From Erythroxylum novogranatense (taxonomy: Eukaryota; Streptophyta; Magnoliopsida; Malpighiales; Erythroxylaceae): a stretch of 64,000 nucleotides of DNA. Position 1 is the stretch's first letter. Each line of letters opens with the position of its first letter. The notes below the pieces were generated by a model. That model searched no databases. It was not told the DNA's origin and saw only the letters and a program-made list of their open reading frames with translations. This document shows positions 33,349-44,560 of the stretch, in pieces. Where the stretch lies: assembly GCA_029891385.1 (NCBI GenBank), contig CM057228.1, forward strand, positions 24,114,809 through 24,178,808, given 5' to 3'. The translations under genes and the position numbers were made by a program.

Positions 33349-33949
33349 ATGTTTGTTGGACCCCGAACTTTTCTTGGAAGTTAGAACTATTAAATGAGAA
33401 GTTGTTAGTGATTGGTGATGAGTAAAGAAAAAGGAGAATTCTTGAATTTGAAATGATATACAAGATTAAGGTAGTGAACGTAGTAAGTTGATGATGAGTA
33501 GGTATATGTGTGTGTGTTTTGTTATTGATGTTCATGATTAATCATGGACTTTAATATGTTTATGAATGATATTAAGCTTAAATGGAAGTTGAGAAGAAAA
33601 ATAGAGAATGTAAAAGGCATAATATGAAGAGTGAATAATTGATATTTGGTTTTTGATGATTATGAGATTTTTTAGTAAAATTGTATCTTTAAGGGTACTA
33701 TGAAATTTATGATGAATAAGTTGATTAAAATGGAGTTTGCGAATTGTTGTTTGTTTTTGAATGGCATGTTAGAGCTTGGAAATGTGTATGGAATAAGTTG
33801 CTATAAATGAGGCTCAAAAATAACCAAAAAGGTACTTGGTAGTGAATGAATATGGAGGGATATTATGTTTAGTAAGCCTTCTTAGGTGCAGGGATGATGG
33901 GCAGAAATTCAATGGAAAAACTTTATTAATCTAGACCGAATTATCCAAA

Positions 33950-34420
33950 GTTTTCTTCATAAAAGTTGTAGCTTATCTTTCCAGCTTTCTAACGCTATAA
34001 AGTATGACATTTTTCGATATCGGGGCTGGAAGTTATGATTATTGAAGTCTGGATGTTGTTTAGGGTGAACTTTCAGGACAACCACTTTGATTGGAATTTT
34101 GACCCCTATAGAGGTAGAAATTGTTTTTAATTTCTTCATGAAAGTTGTAGATTATATTTTTATCTTTCCATTGATATAAAGTATGAAATTTTTAGACAAT
34201 GGAGTAGAAAGTTATGATTTTTAGAAGTTATGATGCTATTTAGGATGAAATTGTCGGACAGTCACTTTGTCGTGGACTTTTGACCCTTTTAGAGACTGAA
34301 ATTGTTTTTAAGTCCTTCATGGAAGTTGTAGAGCTTTCTTTCAGATTTTCAGTGATACCAAGTTTGTAAAATTTAGAGTTCTGATTCAAAAGATATGAGT
34401 TGTGAAATTCGGGATGTCGA
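33950..34420 (+). repeat. Three diverged copies of a 180-bp 'cttcatgaaagttgtag' module in E
   Basis: The module opening recurs near 33955, 34132 and 34315. Each copy continues with a TTT-CTTTC stretch, an 'ata.aagtatga' phrase and 'aaagttatga'. The same module occurs about five times in H (57250-58110) and several times in F. Confidence 0.75.
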
Positions 34421-34460
34421 AAGAAGAAAGACCAAGAGTTTCCAGTCGATCATTGTAGGA

Positions 34461-34560
34461 TTAGTCGACTAATAGTCTTCGACCAGTCAACTAATCGTCA
34501 TGTTTTTACTTGCATTAGTCGATTAATAGTCTTCGACCAGTCGACTATTGTTATGTTTTT
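34461..34560 (+). repeat. 54-bp tandem repeat with GTCGAC palindromes in E
   Basis: ttagtcgactaatagtcttc at 34461 recurs with one change at 34515. The following context (about 34605-34625, 'cgtccgacctccgattg') is the one shared with other LTR cassettes. Confidence 0.85.
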
Positions 34561-35562
34561 CCCTGACCCGACCTCTATCCACTCTTTTACTTATAATTTT
34601 TCCGTCCGACCTCCGATTGTTCTAATTTTTAAAGCGTAGGATTCTTAAGAATTTTCTCTACCTCTCCATAGAAATTTATGGCTTTTGAGATTAGTTTGGA
34701 AAAGATGGATTGAATTAAAGTGAGAGGATCGATTGAAAAGGTCTGAATATGTTTCAGTATTTTAGTGATATCTCGATCTGTAGAGATCCGAATGAGGTGA
34801 ATCTTGTTCCTAATTAAACTAGAGACATGGAGCTACAAGTTATCTGAAGGAATCAAATTTCAATTCAGTCCTTAAGAGTTTCAATTTCTGGAGTGAATTT
34901 GGGTTTAGTGTGTAGTCTCGGTTTAGTAATAGTCCGAAAGTTTTTGGGCCATAACTTTTAAATTACTGAACCAAATTGAATGATTTTAGTGTCATTTGAA
35001 AATTGAGACAATTAGGAACATTTCTTTAGAAGGAAGTGTTAGCAAATTCCTTCAATTTGATTATTATAAAAAAAATCTTATTTTTTTTAGGAAATTAAGC
35101 ATGACTAAATGAATTTTGAGGCTTTGTTATATTATATTATTTAGTAGAGTTAATTAGTATGTTAATGTGAGTAAGATTTTTATGACATAAGTTGATTGAA
35201 TTATAGTGTTAAGATGTTAAGAATGCATGAGGGGCAAAATTGGAAGGTCACTTAAGCCATTTAAGTTACAAGGCTTACATGAAAGGGTAAAGAGGTCATT
35301 GCTCACTCATTAATGGCAAACTTGTAAATAAAAGTTGGTCTTGCTTTTTAAGGAAGGAGAAGCACAAAATTGGGAAGAAAAGAAAGAAGCGAGGAGAGAC
35401 TTCGGTGGAGAGAGGAGAGAGAAGAAAAAAAGAAAAAGTTAGGGTTTTGATTTTTCTAAGCTTTCAAGATGGATTTTGAAGTTGATTCAAGAAGGAAAAA
35501 GAAAGAGGATGATGAGAGCTTCCATACAAGCTAAGAAACTCTACATTTGGTGAAGGATCAAG

Positions 35563-36555
35563 GTAAGGGCATGTTTGATTTGTTGGATTTATAAAAAGGT
35601 TTTGGTTTAGGTGGCTTGAGAAATGTATGAGTTTGAGCTTTCTAAGGTCAATTTTGGTGATTTGTTTCTTTGGATGTCTCAATTTTGGATTCCTATTGAT
35701 TTGAAAATTTTACCTTTGAGGAAGGAAATTAAGAGAGGCAATAGGAGCAAAGAGAGAGGCGTTTTGAACAAGTATTAAGCAAGGAAATAAGGTGGGTTTC
35801 ATGTTTATAATTGAATAATGAACTATTAAAGTTTTTCCAAATCAAAAGAATGAAATGATTTCAATTACTTTGTTAATGTGCATATATTGCTTCTTAATGA
35901 TTTTAAGAATTTTTTTATATCTGTGTATATGCTAAATTGATTGGATTTGAATTGTTGTGAATATTTTAAAAAAAAATGCATTGTGATATATGATTATGTT
36001 ATGTTATTGAATTGTGTCATAGCATTTTGATTTGAATGGAAAGAAGAAAAAGAACATGAAAAGTATGAAAACATTTCATTTTAATAAAAATGATTGTGAG
36101 CATTGATTATGTGCTTTTGTTTGGGCAAGAGAGTAACGTTTCATAGTCATGTGCACGTCGACGTAAAGTCTTTTCCCGGCTACCCACTTGTGGCCCACGA
36201 GATCCGAAAATAGACTCGTTTTGTTCACGGTTTAAACTTCGGTTTATCCATTTTGTTCCACGGAGGTCTCAAGCTATTTATTGTGCATTGCATATTCAAT
36301 TTGTTATGAATGACGCATAATTAAATGTTATGCTTTGATGGCTAATTGTTTATGAAATGTTTATGTGACGAGGTTTTAATTACAAGTTTTGAACTAGAAT
36401 TGTGAATTTATTTGAGAATTTGAAAACTATGTGTCTTATGATTTAACAAGAATTTTCTATGACAAAGGAATAATTTCAATGGTTTTCTTCGTTATTGACT
36501 ATAAACATGTTACCCACGAGCTTAAAGCTCACCCCCCTTTCATTCCCATCTCTAG
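35563..36555 (+). other. Putative LTR-resident intron in E
   Basis: CAAG|GTAAGG lies at 35559-35568. The hairpin gagct-taa-agctc (36518-36530), a C-rich tract and TCTAG|G end at 36555. The length is 993 nt. Confidence 0.45.
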
Positions 36556-36963
36556 GTGATGAGAAAGAGATCGGATGAAAGAAAGCCAAGGAATCCATTT
36601 GATTATGCATATTTTGTATTTTAAGTTGAATGATGAAAAAAAAAGAGAGACTTTAGACATATGTTAAGAATTATGAGATTTGGTATCTTTTGTTGTATCT
36701 TGGATCTTTGAGATTAATGTTGTAATATGGCTTGGAATGCCATTAAAGTTTGTAAATATTTATCTTATGATGTTGATGTAAAATGAATTGTGTATGAATG
36801 GTAAGAGTTGAGTTGATGAACTTTGAATATAAATTGTTGTGATTTATTAATAAGTGAATTATGAATGGAAAAGAAAGGTAGGTTTTGTGGTGAGTGATAA
36901 GATGTTTTTGAATATGAAGAATCATATGAATTGACGTTTGGGTTCTGGAAATGGTGCCCAACA

Positions 36964-37023
36964 TGTTTTGGTATCAAAACAAGAAAATGAAGCGATAATA
37001 GTTATGGTTTTCTTCAAGAGTTA
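36964..37023 (+). other. PBS-like sequence embedded inside solo LTR E
   Basis: TGGTATCAAAAC at 36969-36980 is a two-mismatch version of TGGTATCAGAGC. It lies between 'tgcccaaca' (to 36963) and 'gacccaaca' (to 37046). The TSD follows the second end, so the PBS-bearing piece was part of what integrated or recombined. Confidence 0.6.
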
Positions 37024-37051
37024 GGTTTTGGAAACAGGACCCAACAATGTT

Positions 37052-40000
37052 GATCAACATAAATTTTTTATTGATTCTAATATGCCTTCAAGTATTACTT
37101 TACCACCCATGTTTTCTCTATTGTCTCCTGAACCAACTCTGATCCTTCTAACAATCTGGCACCCTTTATATCCCAACATACCATATCTTTACACTGTCTG
37201 CCATATAATGCCTCAAATGGTTTCTTACTAATGCTAGAGCGATAATTGTTCTTATATGCAAACTCCATCAAAGGGAGATATCTATCTCAATCACCCTTAA
37301 AATTTAGCACACAAGCTTTAATCATATCGTGAAATGTATGAATCATACACTTCGACTATTTATCTGAATGAGGGTGATGCAGTACTCAAATTTAACCTAG
37401 TCTTTAAAGTTGTCTATATACTCATCAAGAATCAGGAAGTAAATCGTGAATTTCATTCAAATACAATGGACATTAGAACCCATGTAACCTAACAATCTCA
37501 TTAATGTACAATTTGGGAAGCTTTTCCAAAGATTTTATCTACTAATGAGTTGATTTAGTCAATCTATATGTAATCACCCAAACCAAATTACGTCTATGTT
37601 TTGTCTTCGTTAACAACACCACAAAATCCATCAAAATATTATACCACTTCCATGACAGAATAGCTAAGGGTCTTAGTTTCCCTTTTGGTTCCTAATGCTC
37701 TTTTTTGACCTGCTGACAAGTCAAACACATTAACACAAACTCTGCCACGTTTTTCTTCATCTATGGCCATTAATAATAAGGTCTTAGGTTTCAATACATT
37801 TTTTAGTACCAGGATGCATAGGATATGATGCACCATGAGTTTCCCTTATAATCTATTTTAATAATCCATCTGATTCTAACATATAAACTTTTCTCCCAAT
37901 AACCAACACTTTATCCGCTCTCACTGAAAAGTTAGTCTCCCTACATTGTTGCACTCTCTTTCTCTTATTTGTATCCGATAAGAATCCTAAGCCTATTCCT
38001 TTCCGATTTTATCCCAAATCTGACTAAACCTATAAAGTCACTAATAAGTCACTCATATAATAAATCTAATTTGTCACCTAGTGACCTCAAATTTGTCAAT
38101 GGTGTCATACTTTGATTCCTTTAACTAGCCATTACATTTGAAATTTTTTTACTTAAAGCATCCACCACTACATTAGCCTTCCTAAAATGGTAATCAATAG
38201 TACAATCATAATCCTTTAATAGCTCGATCCATCTTTTTTGCCTCAAGTTCAGCTTCTTCTAAGTCAAGATATACTTGAAGCTCTTGTGATACGTAAGGAT
38301 TTAGAATGCCTCCTTATACAAATAATGTCTCCATATCCTAAGAGCAAACACAATTGCTGCTAACTCCAAATCATATATGAGATAGTTCAAATCATACAAT
38401 CTCATAACTAATAAGAAACATACACTATCACTTTCCCATGATGCATTAATACACACCTCAAACCTACCCTTAAAGCATTAGTGTATATCAAAAACCTCCA
38501 CCACTTGAAAGTAGCACCAAAATTGAGCTAGAAGTCAATCTTTGCTTAAACTCTTTCAAACTCTCATGATATTACTTAATCCATTGAAAATGAACTCGTT
38601 TCTTTAACAACTTGTCAACGAGCTAACCATCATAAAAAATCTTTTTACATATCTCTGATAATACCTAATAAAAAATATTGATAGTCAGCTCCCACTCCAC
38701 AATTTCCTTTAACTTAGTAGGATTAGGCATCACTCCTCTTAAAACCATTTGTCTTAAAAAACTACGTATTCCATCCAGAACTCACACTTGCTCAACTTGA
38801 CATAAAATTATCTCTCCTGCAGAATTTGCAACACAATCTTGAAATACTCATGCTCCTCTTTACTCTCCAAATATGCCAATATATCATTATTGAACTCTAT
38901 CTTAACCCGATCCAGATGCTCCTAAAAAGTTATGTTCATCAATGTCATGAATGCAACAAATGCATTAGTTAACCCAAAAGGCATCATCAGGAACTCATAG
39001 TGGCCATACTAAGTACGAAAAGCTATTTTAGGATTACTTGACTTAGTTATCCTCAACTGCTAGTACCTTAATCTCAAGTCAATCATAAAAATTATTACAA
39101 TTCCTTTTAATTGATCCAAAAGATCATTTATCCATGACAATAAGTACTTGTTCTTCACTATCTCCTTATTTAACTATCAATAATCAATGCAAAGTCTCAT
39201 ACTGCCATACTTTTTCTTTACAAACAACATTAGTGCTCCCCAAGGTGATGTACTCAACATTAGCCAACTTGTAAGGTGCAATAGAAATTGGTGAATCTCT
39301 AGGAATTGTCTCAATGGTGAAATCTATCTCCCTTTCTCCATTTGAGGTGGTAAACTTGATAAATCATGTAAGAACACGTCTGAAAATTTCCTCACGATAG
39401 AATTATCCTCTAACCCAGGACTTACCTTTTCGTATTTGTAATATGATCTAGATATGCCTCATATCCATCCAATATTATTCATCTAGCAGTCATGGTTGAG
39501 ATCATACATGCTAGAACTACTCTATGATCCCTCACAAAGATCACATTCAATTTACTCGAAGACTCTATCATTGCCTCCTTTGCACAACAATCCATTATAG
39601 TTTAATGTTATGCTAACCAAACCATCCTAATATATCGATATAGTTTATTTGTCTCTAAACTTTTTCTTAAACTCCTGTTAGGTCATTTTTTATGACTCAT
39701 AAGATCTGTTCACTAAATTTCACCAAATCAATGTGTTATCCTAGAATAATGAAACAATACTGCAACCTTCTTTCTATGATGCACTCCAAATGGTCTAAAA
39801 CTAACTTTGTCTGCTCCCACCATGCCTTAGCCTCCTTAGGATCAGTAGTGTTTAGAAACTCCACTGCACCCATTTTATAGACTCACTCATAATTACGATC
39901 CACCCTATAATCACTTCAGGCTGGAGCTGTGATAACAATCTGTTGCATCATTTGAAAGAACTACATCACTTAATATGGCACTAACATCTCTCCTCCTACT

Positions 40001-40176
40001 CAATCATCTCTAGCATCCCCCTGATTAGGCACATCTAAAGCATAATCAAATTCCTTAATTTCCCAGTTGACTCTAGGCCAATAATATCATATGTTAAAAC
40101 CATACTAAATAAGGAAAGAAAACATCATTAGTTTTTTTTCGAATTCACTCAATTTATCCCTAGAAACGTAAAACCA
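37052..40176 (-). pseudogene. D gag-pol remnant (integrase to gag)
   Basis: The minus strand aligns by eye with A in order: integrase core (about 37120-37300), zinc finger (37690-37850), RNase H end (about 38150-38200), RT thumb and palm (38540-39260), protease (39300-39600), gag entry (39780-39900). Stops and small indels occur every few tens of codons. The best surviving stretches are the RT blocks near 38950-39010 and 39170-39260. Confidence 0.8.
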
Positions 40177-40188
40177 CATTGATGCCAC
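40177..40188 (-). other. Decayed primer binding site of D
   Basis: In the minus-strand sense, TGGCATCAATG lies five bases from the probable 5' LTR start at 40194. It resembles TGGTATCAGAG. Confidence 0.45.
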
Positions 40189-40193
40189 TTAAA

Positions 40194-40307
40194 CGTAATA
40201 CTTCAAAATTCTTAAACCACAATTTACCCAAATTGTTCCACAATTACATCTTATTATTCTAAAAAATAATGTTCATCAATCATAAAAATTATCTATACAA
40301 GCATAAC
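40194..40307 (-). repeat. Start of D 5' LTR, before the F insertion
   Basis: CGTAATACTTC is comparable to the TGTAACACCCC start of related LTRs. The LTR continues at 54042 after F and one TSD copy are removed. Confidence 0.55.
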
Positions 40308-40709
40308 TGTAACACCCCACTCCCGAGTGACCCGAACCCGATATCGTTGGTGATATCCGAGTCCGTGCCCCGCGAAGGTGGCGTACTACATCAGTCGATT
40401 AAAACCCAGTATACATTTTTTTTTCTTGAAGCCATTGATTCCACGTTAGCGCGGCAAAAACAGTAAGTAACTAAAACCCATGTTCATAATAAACCGTTTG
40501 GTCATTACGGTCATCCAAGAATAATTTACAATCAATCAACGAGTAAAACATTAAAACCACAATGGGCGCAGAGAAATACAATGCATTGTTATACAAATGA
40601 TTGCGGAACACAATTTGATAAGACACTATTGCGGACACGGACCGATCCCGACCTCATCCTTTACTTGCCTATGAGAGACATACTCCGTGTCAGCGGGGTA
40701 TTCTTCAGA

Positions 40710-43531
40710 CTGAAAAATAGATGCAAATTTTGGGTGAGTTTTGCGAACTCGGTGAGAAACCATCATCGATGGTTCACTCAAATCATGCATTACGCACATG
40801 GCGTACAACATAATCTGAGAGTATTCAATTAGCGAGAATATAACAATTTATAGCATTAAATAATAATTTGCAGTAACATATAACAGTTCTGATAAATCAT
40901 GCCATCACGTAATCGATAATTTTCACAAAAGGTCATTCATGTGAATGCAATGCATATGTGACTCTTTCCAATTATTGATGTTGTGCCCAAGTGCTCATCA
41001 AGATTCGATGGGGACGCGTGATTTCTCCCTCGCACTCGAGGCCCGGTCAAGATAGTATTCAGGATAAATCCCTCGGACTCAAGGCGGTCAAGAATAATCG
41101 CAACTTGGGTCACAACGTCCATTATCTGTTCATGCATTTATGCATGTAATGCAAGACTCGATGGTTTACTGAGTATGGCTATAAAAGCCCAATATTACAA
41201 ATACTTTCAAGAATCCAAATGATATGGCTATAAAAGCTCGAGATTGCAGTTTCGATTTCATGCGAGAGTCCAATCCAATACAGTGAAAAGCATGCAACTT
41301 AATCCTATACAGTTCAGTAACCATACAATTCACCTTTGCAAGTAGTTCCATTCAGTACAGTAAAAGCATGCAATTCCATCCAATATGTTTCAGTAATCTA
41401 TGTAAGTCACCTCGGCAAGTGATTCACATAGGGCATTTAGACATTCAGAAATTTGAGAAACCAACTAGGTTACTCACCTGTATTTCCGAGTCAAAATCTG
41501 GCAGTCTCAGTGTCGTCGATGGACCGACGCTCCAAGTGTGACTCTATAACAGTGACAGTATACAAACATTATCAATTGTTCAATCAGAACTATTTCAGAA
41601 TGCACATGTAACACTTAGAAGGTGCATAATGCATGATCATGATATTCCCGGCCCTAATCTCATCTTTTTCCACACACAAAATTTGTTTCAAAAATAAGAA
41701 ATCCAATGGCGCTGACGGCGCTCAATTCTGACCTCTATAGGTCCCATAAAATAAAATAGTGACCAAAAAATAATAAACCGGACCCACGTCAATTTCCCGT
41801 CCAATAATTCTCAATGTCTCAGAAAAATGAAATTCAATAAGTCATGAATCCGATGTCTCGAGAATCAGGTCAATCGGACGCCGGACGGACAAGTTATAAG
41901 CAATAGAATGGAAAAGGTCGAGACAAGTCGACTTACATGAGAAAACAAGTCGACTTATGCTACTGTGTATGCATAAGTCGAGTTATCTGAGGATACAAGT
42001 CGACTACATTACTCCCATGACAGATCTGCAAAATGTTCTCTGACATACCAACTTTCATAGGTCTTAACTCCTTACTCCGAACTCCAAATTGGGTAAAATT
42101 AATGTCTATTTCATAGAGAAAAGAAAGATCTACAATGTTTATGAAGAACCCAAAAGCCAAATTCACCTCTAAGGGTGTTAAAAATACAATCAAAGTTTCT
42201 GTCCAGTCAATGAGTTCCTAACCAGTGCAGTAGAGTTCCTAACCAGTGCAGTATTTTGTAAATTCTATAACTTCCCATTTCCTTAGTCAAAAATTACACA
42301 ATAAATGTTCTCAGTAAGATCACAATGTGATCTACAACTTTCATGAACCGTCTAAATTCAAATTCAATGGCTAACTAGGCCAAATAATTCAGTGAATGCT
42401 GCTGCCCCTGAAGGTACTCAAATTGGACAGTGATTTTTCAAGCAGTATAATTCCTTGTACAAATGTCGAAAAATTGCATACTTTATACCCATAAAAAGAT
42501 AAAACACAGTACTACACTTCTCATAAAGGGCTCAGAATCAAATTCCATCATTAACCAATTCAAAACAGTCTTGCAAGTTACTGTCCTGTTCAGCAGTCCA
42601 TGACCTAACTTCAGTCCAATCTTTGAAAAATCATAAGTCCCAATGCTGTTATCTCAAAAATAGCATGCTATATACCTTTTTCAAGATAATTGTTTCCTCT
42701 AAAACTCTTCAGAAGATCACTTAAGCCAATTCAATTCACAGAAATTACTAAAAGTACTTCTAATCAGGATGTTCACAAAACCTACACTGATGGCTAGGTT
42801 TCACCAATTGCTCAAAATCAGTCAATATTTCACAATGCATATCTCCCAATATACAGATCGAAAAATTGCAAAATCATTGGAAATGGAAAGATCATTTAAT
42901 AGGCTTCAACTTTCATTAAGACCATTGTCACCAATTCTCCCTAAATTAATCTAGAAAAATCATCAAAACTTTAGGTCATTAATTTCGGATACTGTTCATA
43001 CAGCACCTAGCAATTCACTTTCCAAGCCAAAATTAAAATTCTTAAAGTCAGAATTGAACTCAACTCCCTTCATATGAAACTTAGCCATACTTCTTAAGTT
43101 GAATTTAAAACAAACCTCTGCTCAATTGGACAACCCTATCAAAAGTTATGAGCAAAAATCTGAAACCATACAAAGCCACATTTTCCAGATTTCATACTAA
43201 ACTCTACTCCCTTTCATTCAAACATCAATACTACCTCAATAATCATCCCAATTAGCCTCAAATTCAGCCCTAGGCTCATCAAGACAATTACTTAAGTAAT
43301 AATTCAAAATTTGGCAGCACAACATACACCATCTTCTTACCTAAATATCCATTCATTTAACATCACAAAATCAATCCAAAATGTTCATAATTCATCTTTT
43401 ACCAAACATACATCAATCAAGGAAGCAAACCACCCATAAAATCAAACCATAAGCTTAATGAAGTTCATGCACCAATAAGCACAATAAATGCTTCTACCTA
43501 TTTATCAAAAGACACTAAACAAGATTCTCAC
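40710..43531 (-). other. Putative LTR-resident intron in F
   Basis: In the minus-strand sense, TTAG|GTGAGA lies at 43531; the hairpin (40736-40750) and TTTTTCAG end at 40710. The length is 2822 nt. The corresponding sites in the right LTR are 53039 and 48379. The module array and palindromes lie inside this interval. Confidence 0.35.
41925..42005 (-). repeat. AAGTCGACTT palindrome cassette in F
   Basis: AAGTCGACTT occurs at 41925-41934 and 41947-41956, with variants at 41975 and 41997 (spacing 22, 28 and 22 bp). The same array lies at 49597-49677 in the other LTR. The sense-downstream flank reads GTCCGGCGTCCGATTGACCT, the shared context. Confidence 0.85.
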
Positions 43532-44528
43532 CTAAAGAAGTAGTAAGCTCATCAATTCTCCAATCTTCAAAACACTCCAACTCTTTACCTCTCACCAAAG
43601 CCCACGGTCATCACTCCATACATACACAAAACATCACGTTCTCAAGGCTCAAGGTTGGTTTTACATGTAGAGGAAGAAGGAGAAGCAAGAAATTGAACAA
43701 GACAAGCTCGTGTATAAAGAATGAACAACCACCCACGAAGGATGAGAAGAGTAGTAGCCACAGATGAAGAAAGAGTTTAGCTTCAAGGTCACTTTTAGGT
43801 CATTCCAAGGAAAAATCTCGTAAAGAATGCATAGAATAAGACAAGGACATTAATGAAGGGGGACACTTGTCCCTTAATCTTAATGGAGAATAGGACAAAA
43901 CACCAATGAAAAAGAACAATGCTACGGATGAAGGAAGGAAGGAGCAATTAAAGTGGGACTTTAATCTTTTCAAGCTTGGAATGTCGTGGAAGGCTAGCCC
44001 TCTTGAGATAAATATGAAACTATTATAATAAGATCTCCCTAGGCAAGTGACAAGTGTCACTTGCTACTTGTCCAGATTTTTATTCCGGTTTCAAATTCTA
44101 CTCCAATTTCTCATCAAACTCCAATGGCTTAATTCCATAAATCCTAACATCAGGTCTCTAATTTTTCAGTGTCATTTTCCAGTTATTTCTAGTACCGAAA
44201 ATTCACTCAGTCAGTCAGTTGGAATTTTTCCGGTCCGGGCAAGAACCCCGAAAAATTCTAGAAAAATTCCCGAAAATCCCTTAAAATAGAAAACAATTTA
44301 TGGCGCACTTAGAATAATTTTCCAAACTCAAAAATCACGCTAATCCTAATAAAATTGTCTTAGGCACGAAAACTGGGAATGTCATGTATGCATGTACAGT
44401 AAGTTCATGTGCACAATTGTGACTATGGAGCAATCCTATTATGCATGAGCAGTCCTATGAAGTCCCAATCTAGCACATCCTATGCCAATTTACTATTCTA
44501 CCCTTCCAATTGAGGGTGGGATGTTACA

Positions 44529-44560
44529 ATTCCCCCTCCTAATAAAAATTTCGTCATGAA
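44529..44560 (-). other. Polypurine tract of F
   Basis: In the minus-strand sense, ATTTTTATTAGGAGGGGGAA precedes the LTR, as in A and B. Confidence 0.8.

Larger units (their letters stand above)
33354..37046 (+). mobile_element. Solo LTR E (3693 bp)
   Basis: The LTR runs TGTTGGACCCCGAAC...GGACCCAACA with TSD atgtt at 33349-33353 and 37047-37051, inserted in D's integrase. Family ends are as in H and J. Internally it holds repeated 180-bp modules (33950-34420), a GTCGAC palindrome array, a donor/hairpin/acceptor set and, near its end, a PBS-like sequence between two copies of the LTR end (36963 and 37046). Confidence 0.93.
40308..44528 (-). repeat. 3' LTR of F (4221 bp)
   Basis: The LTR runs TGTAACACC...GATGTTACA. 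It contains the acceptor hairpin (40736-40750), a palindrome cassette (41925-42005), several 'gatctacaa.tttcatgaa' modules (about 42000-43310) and a donor-like site (43531). The ORFs at 43800-44060 and 44047-44289 recur in the other LTR and are LTR sequence. Confidence 0.95.
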
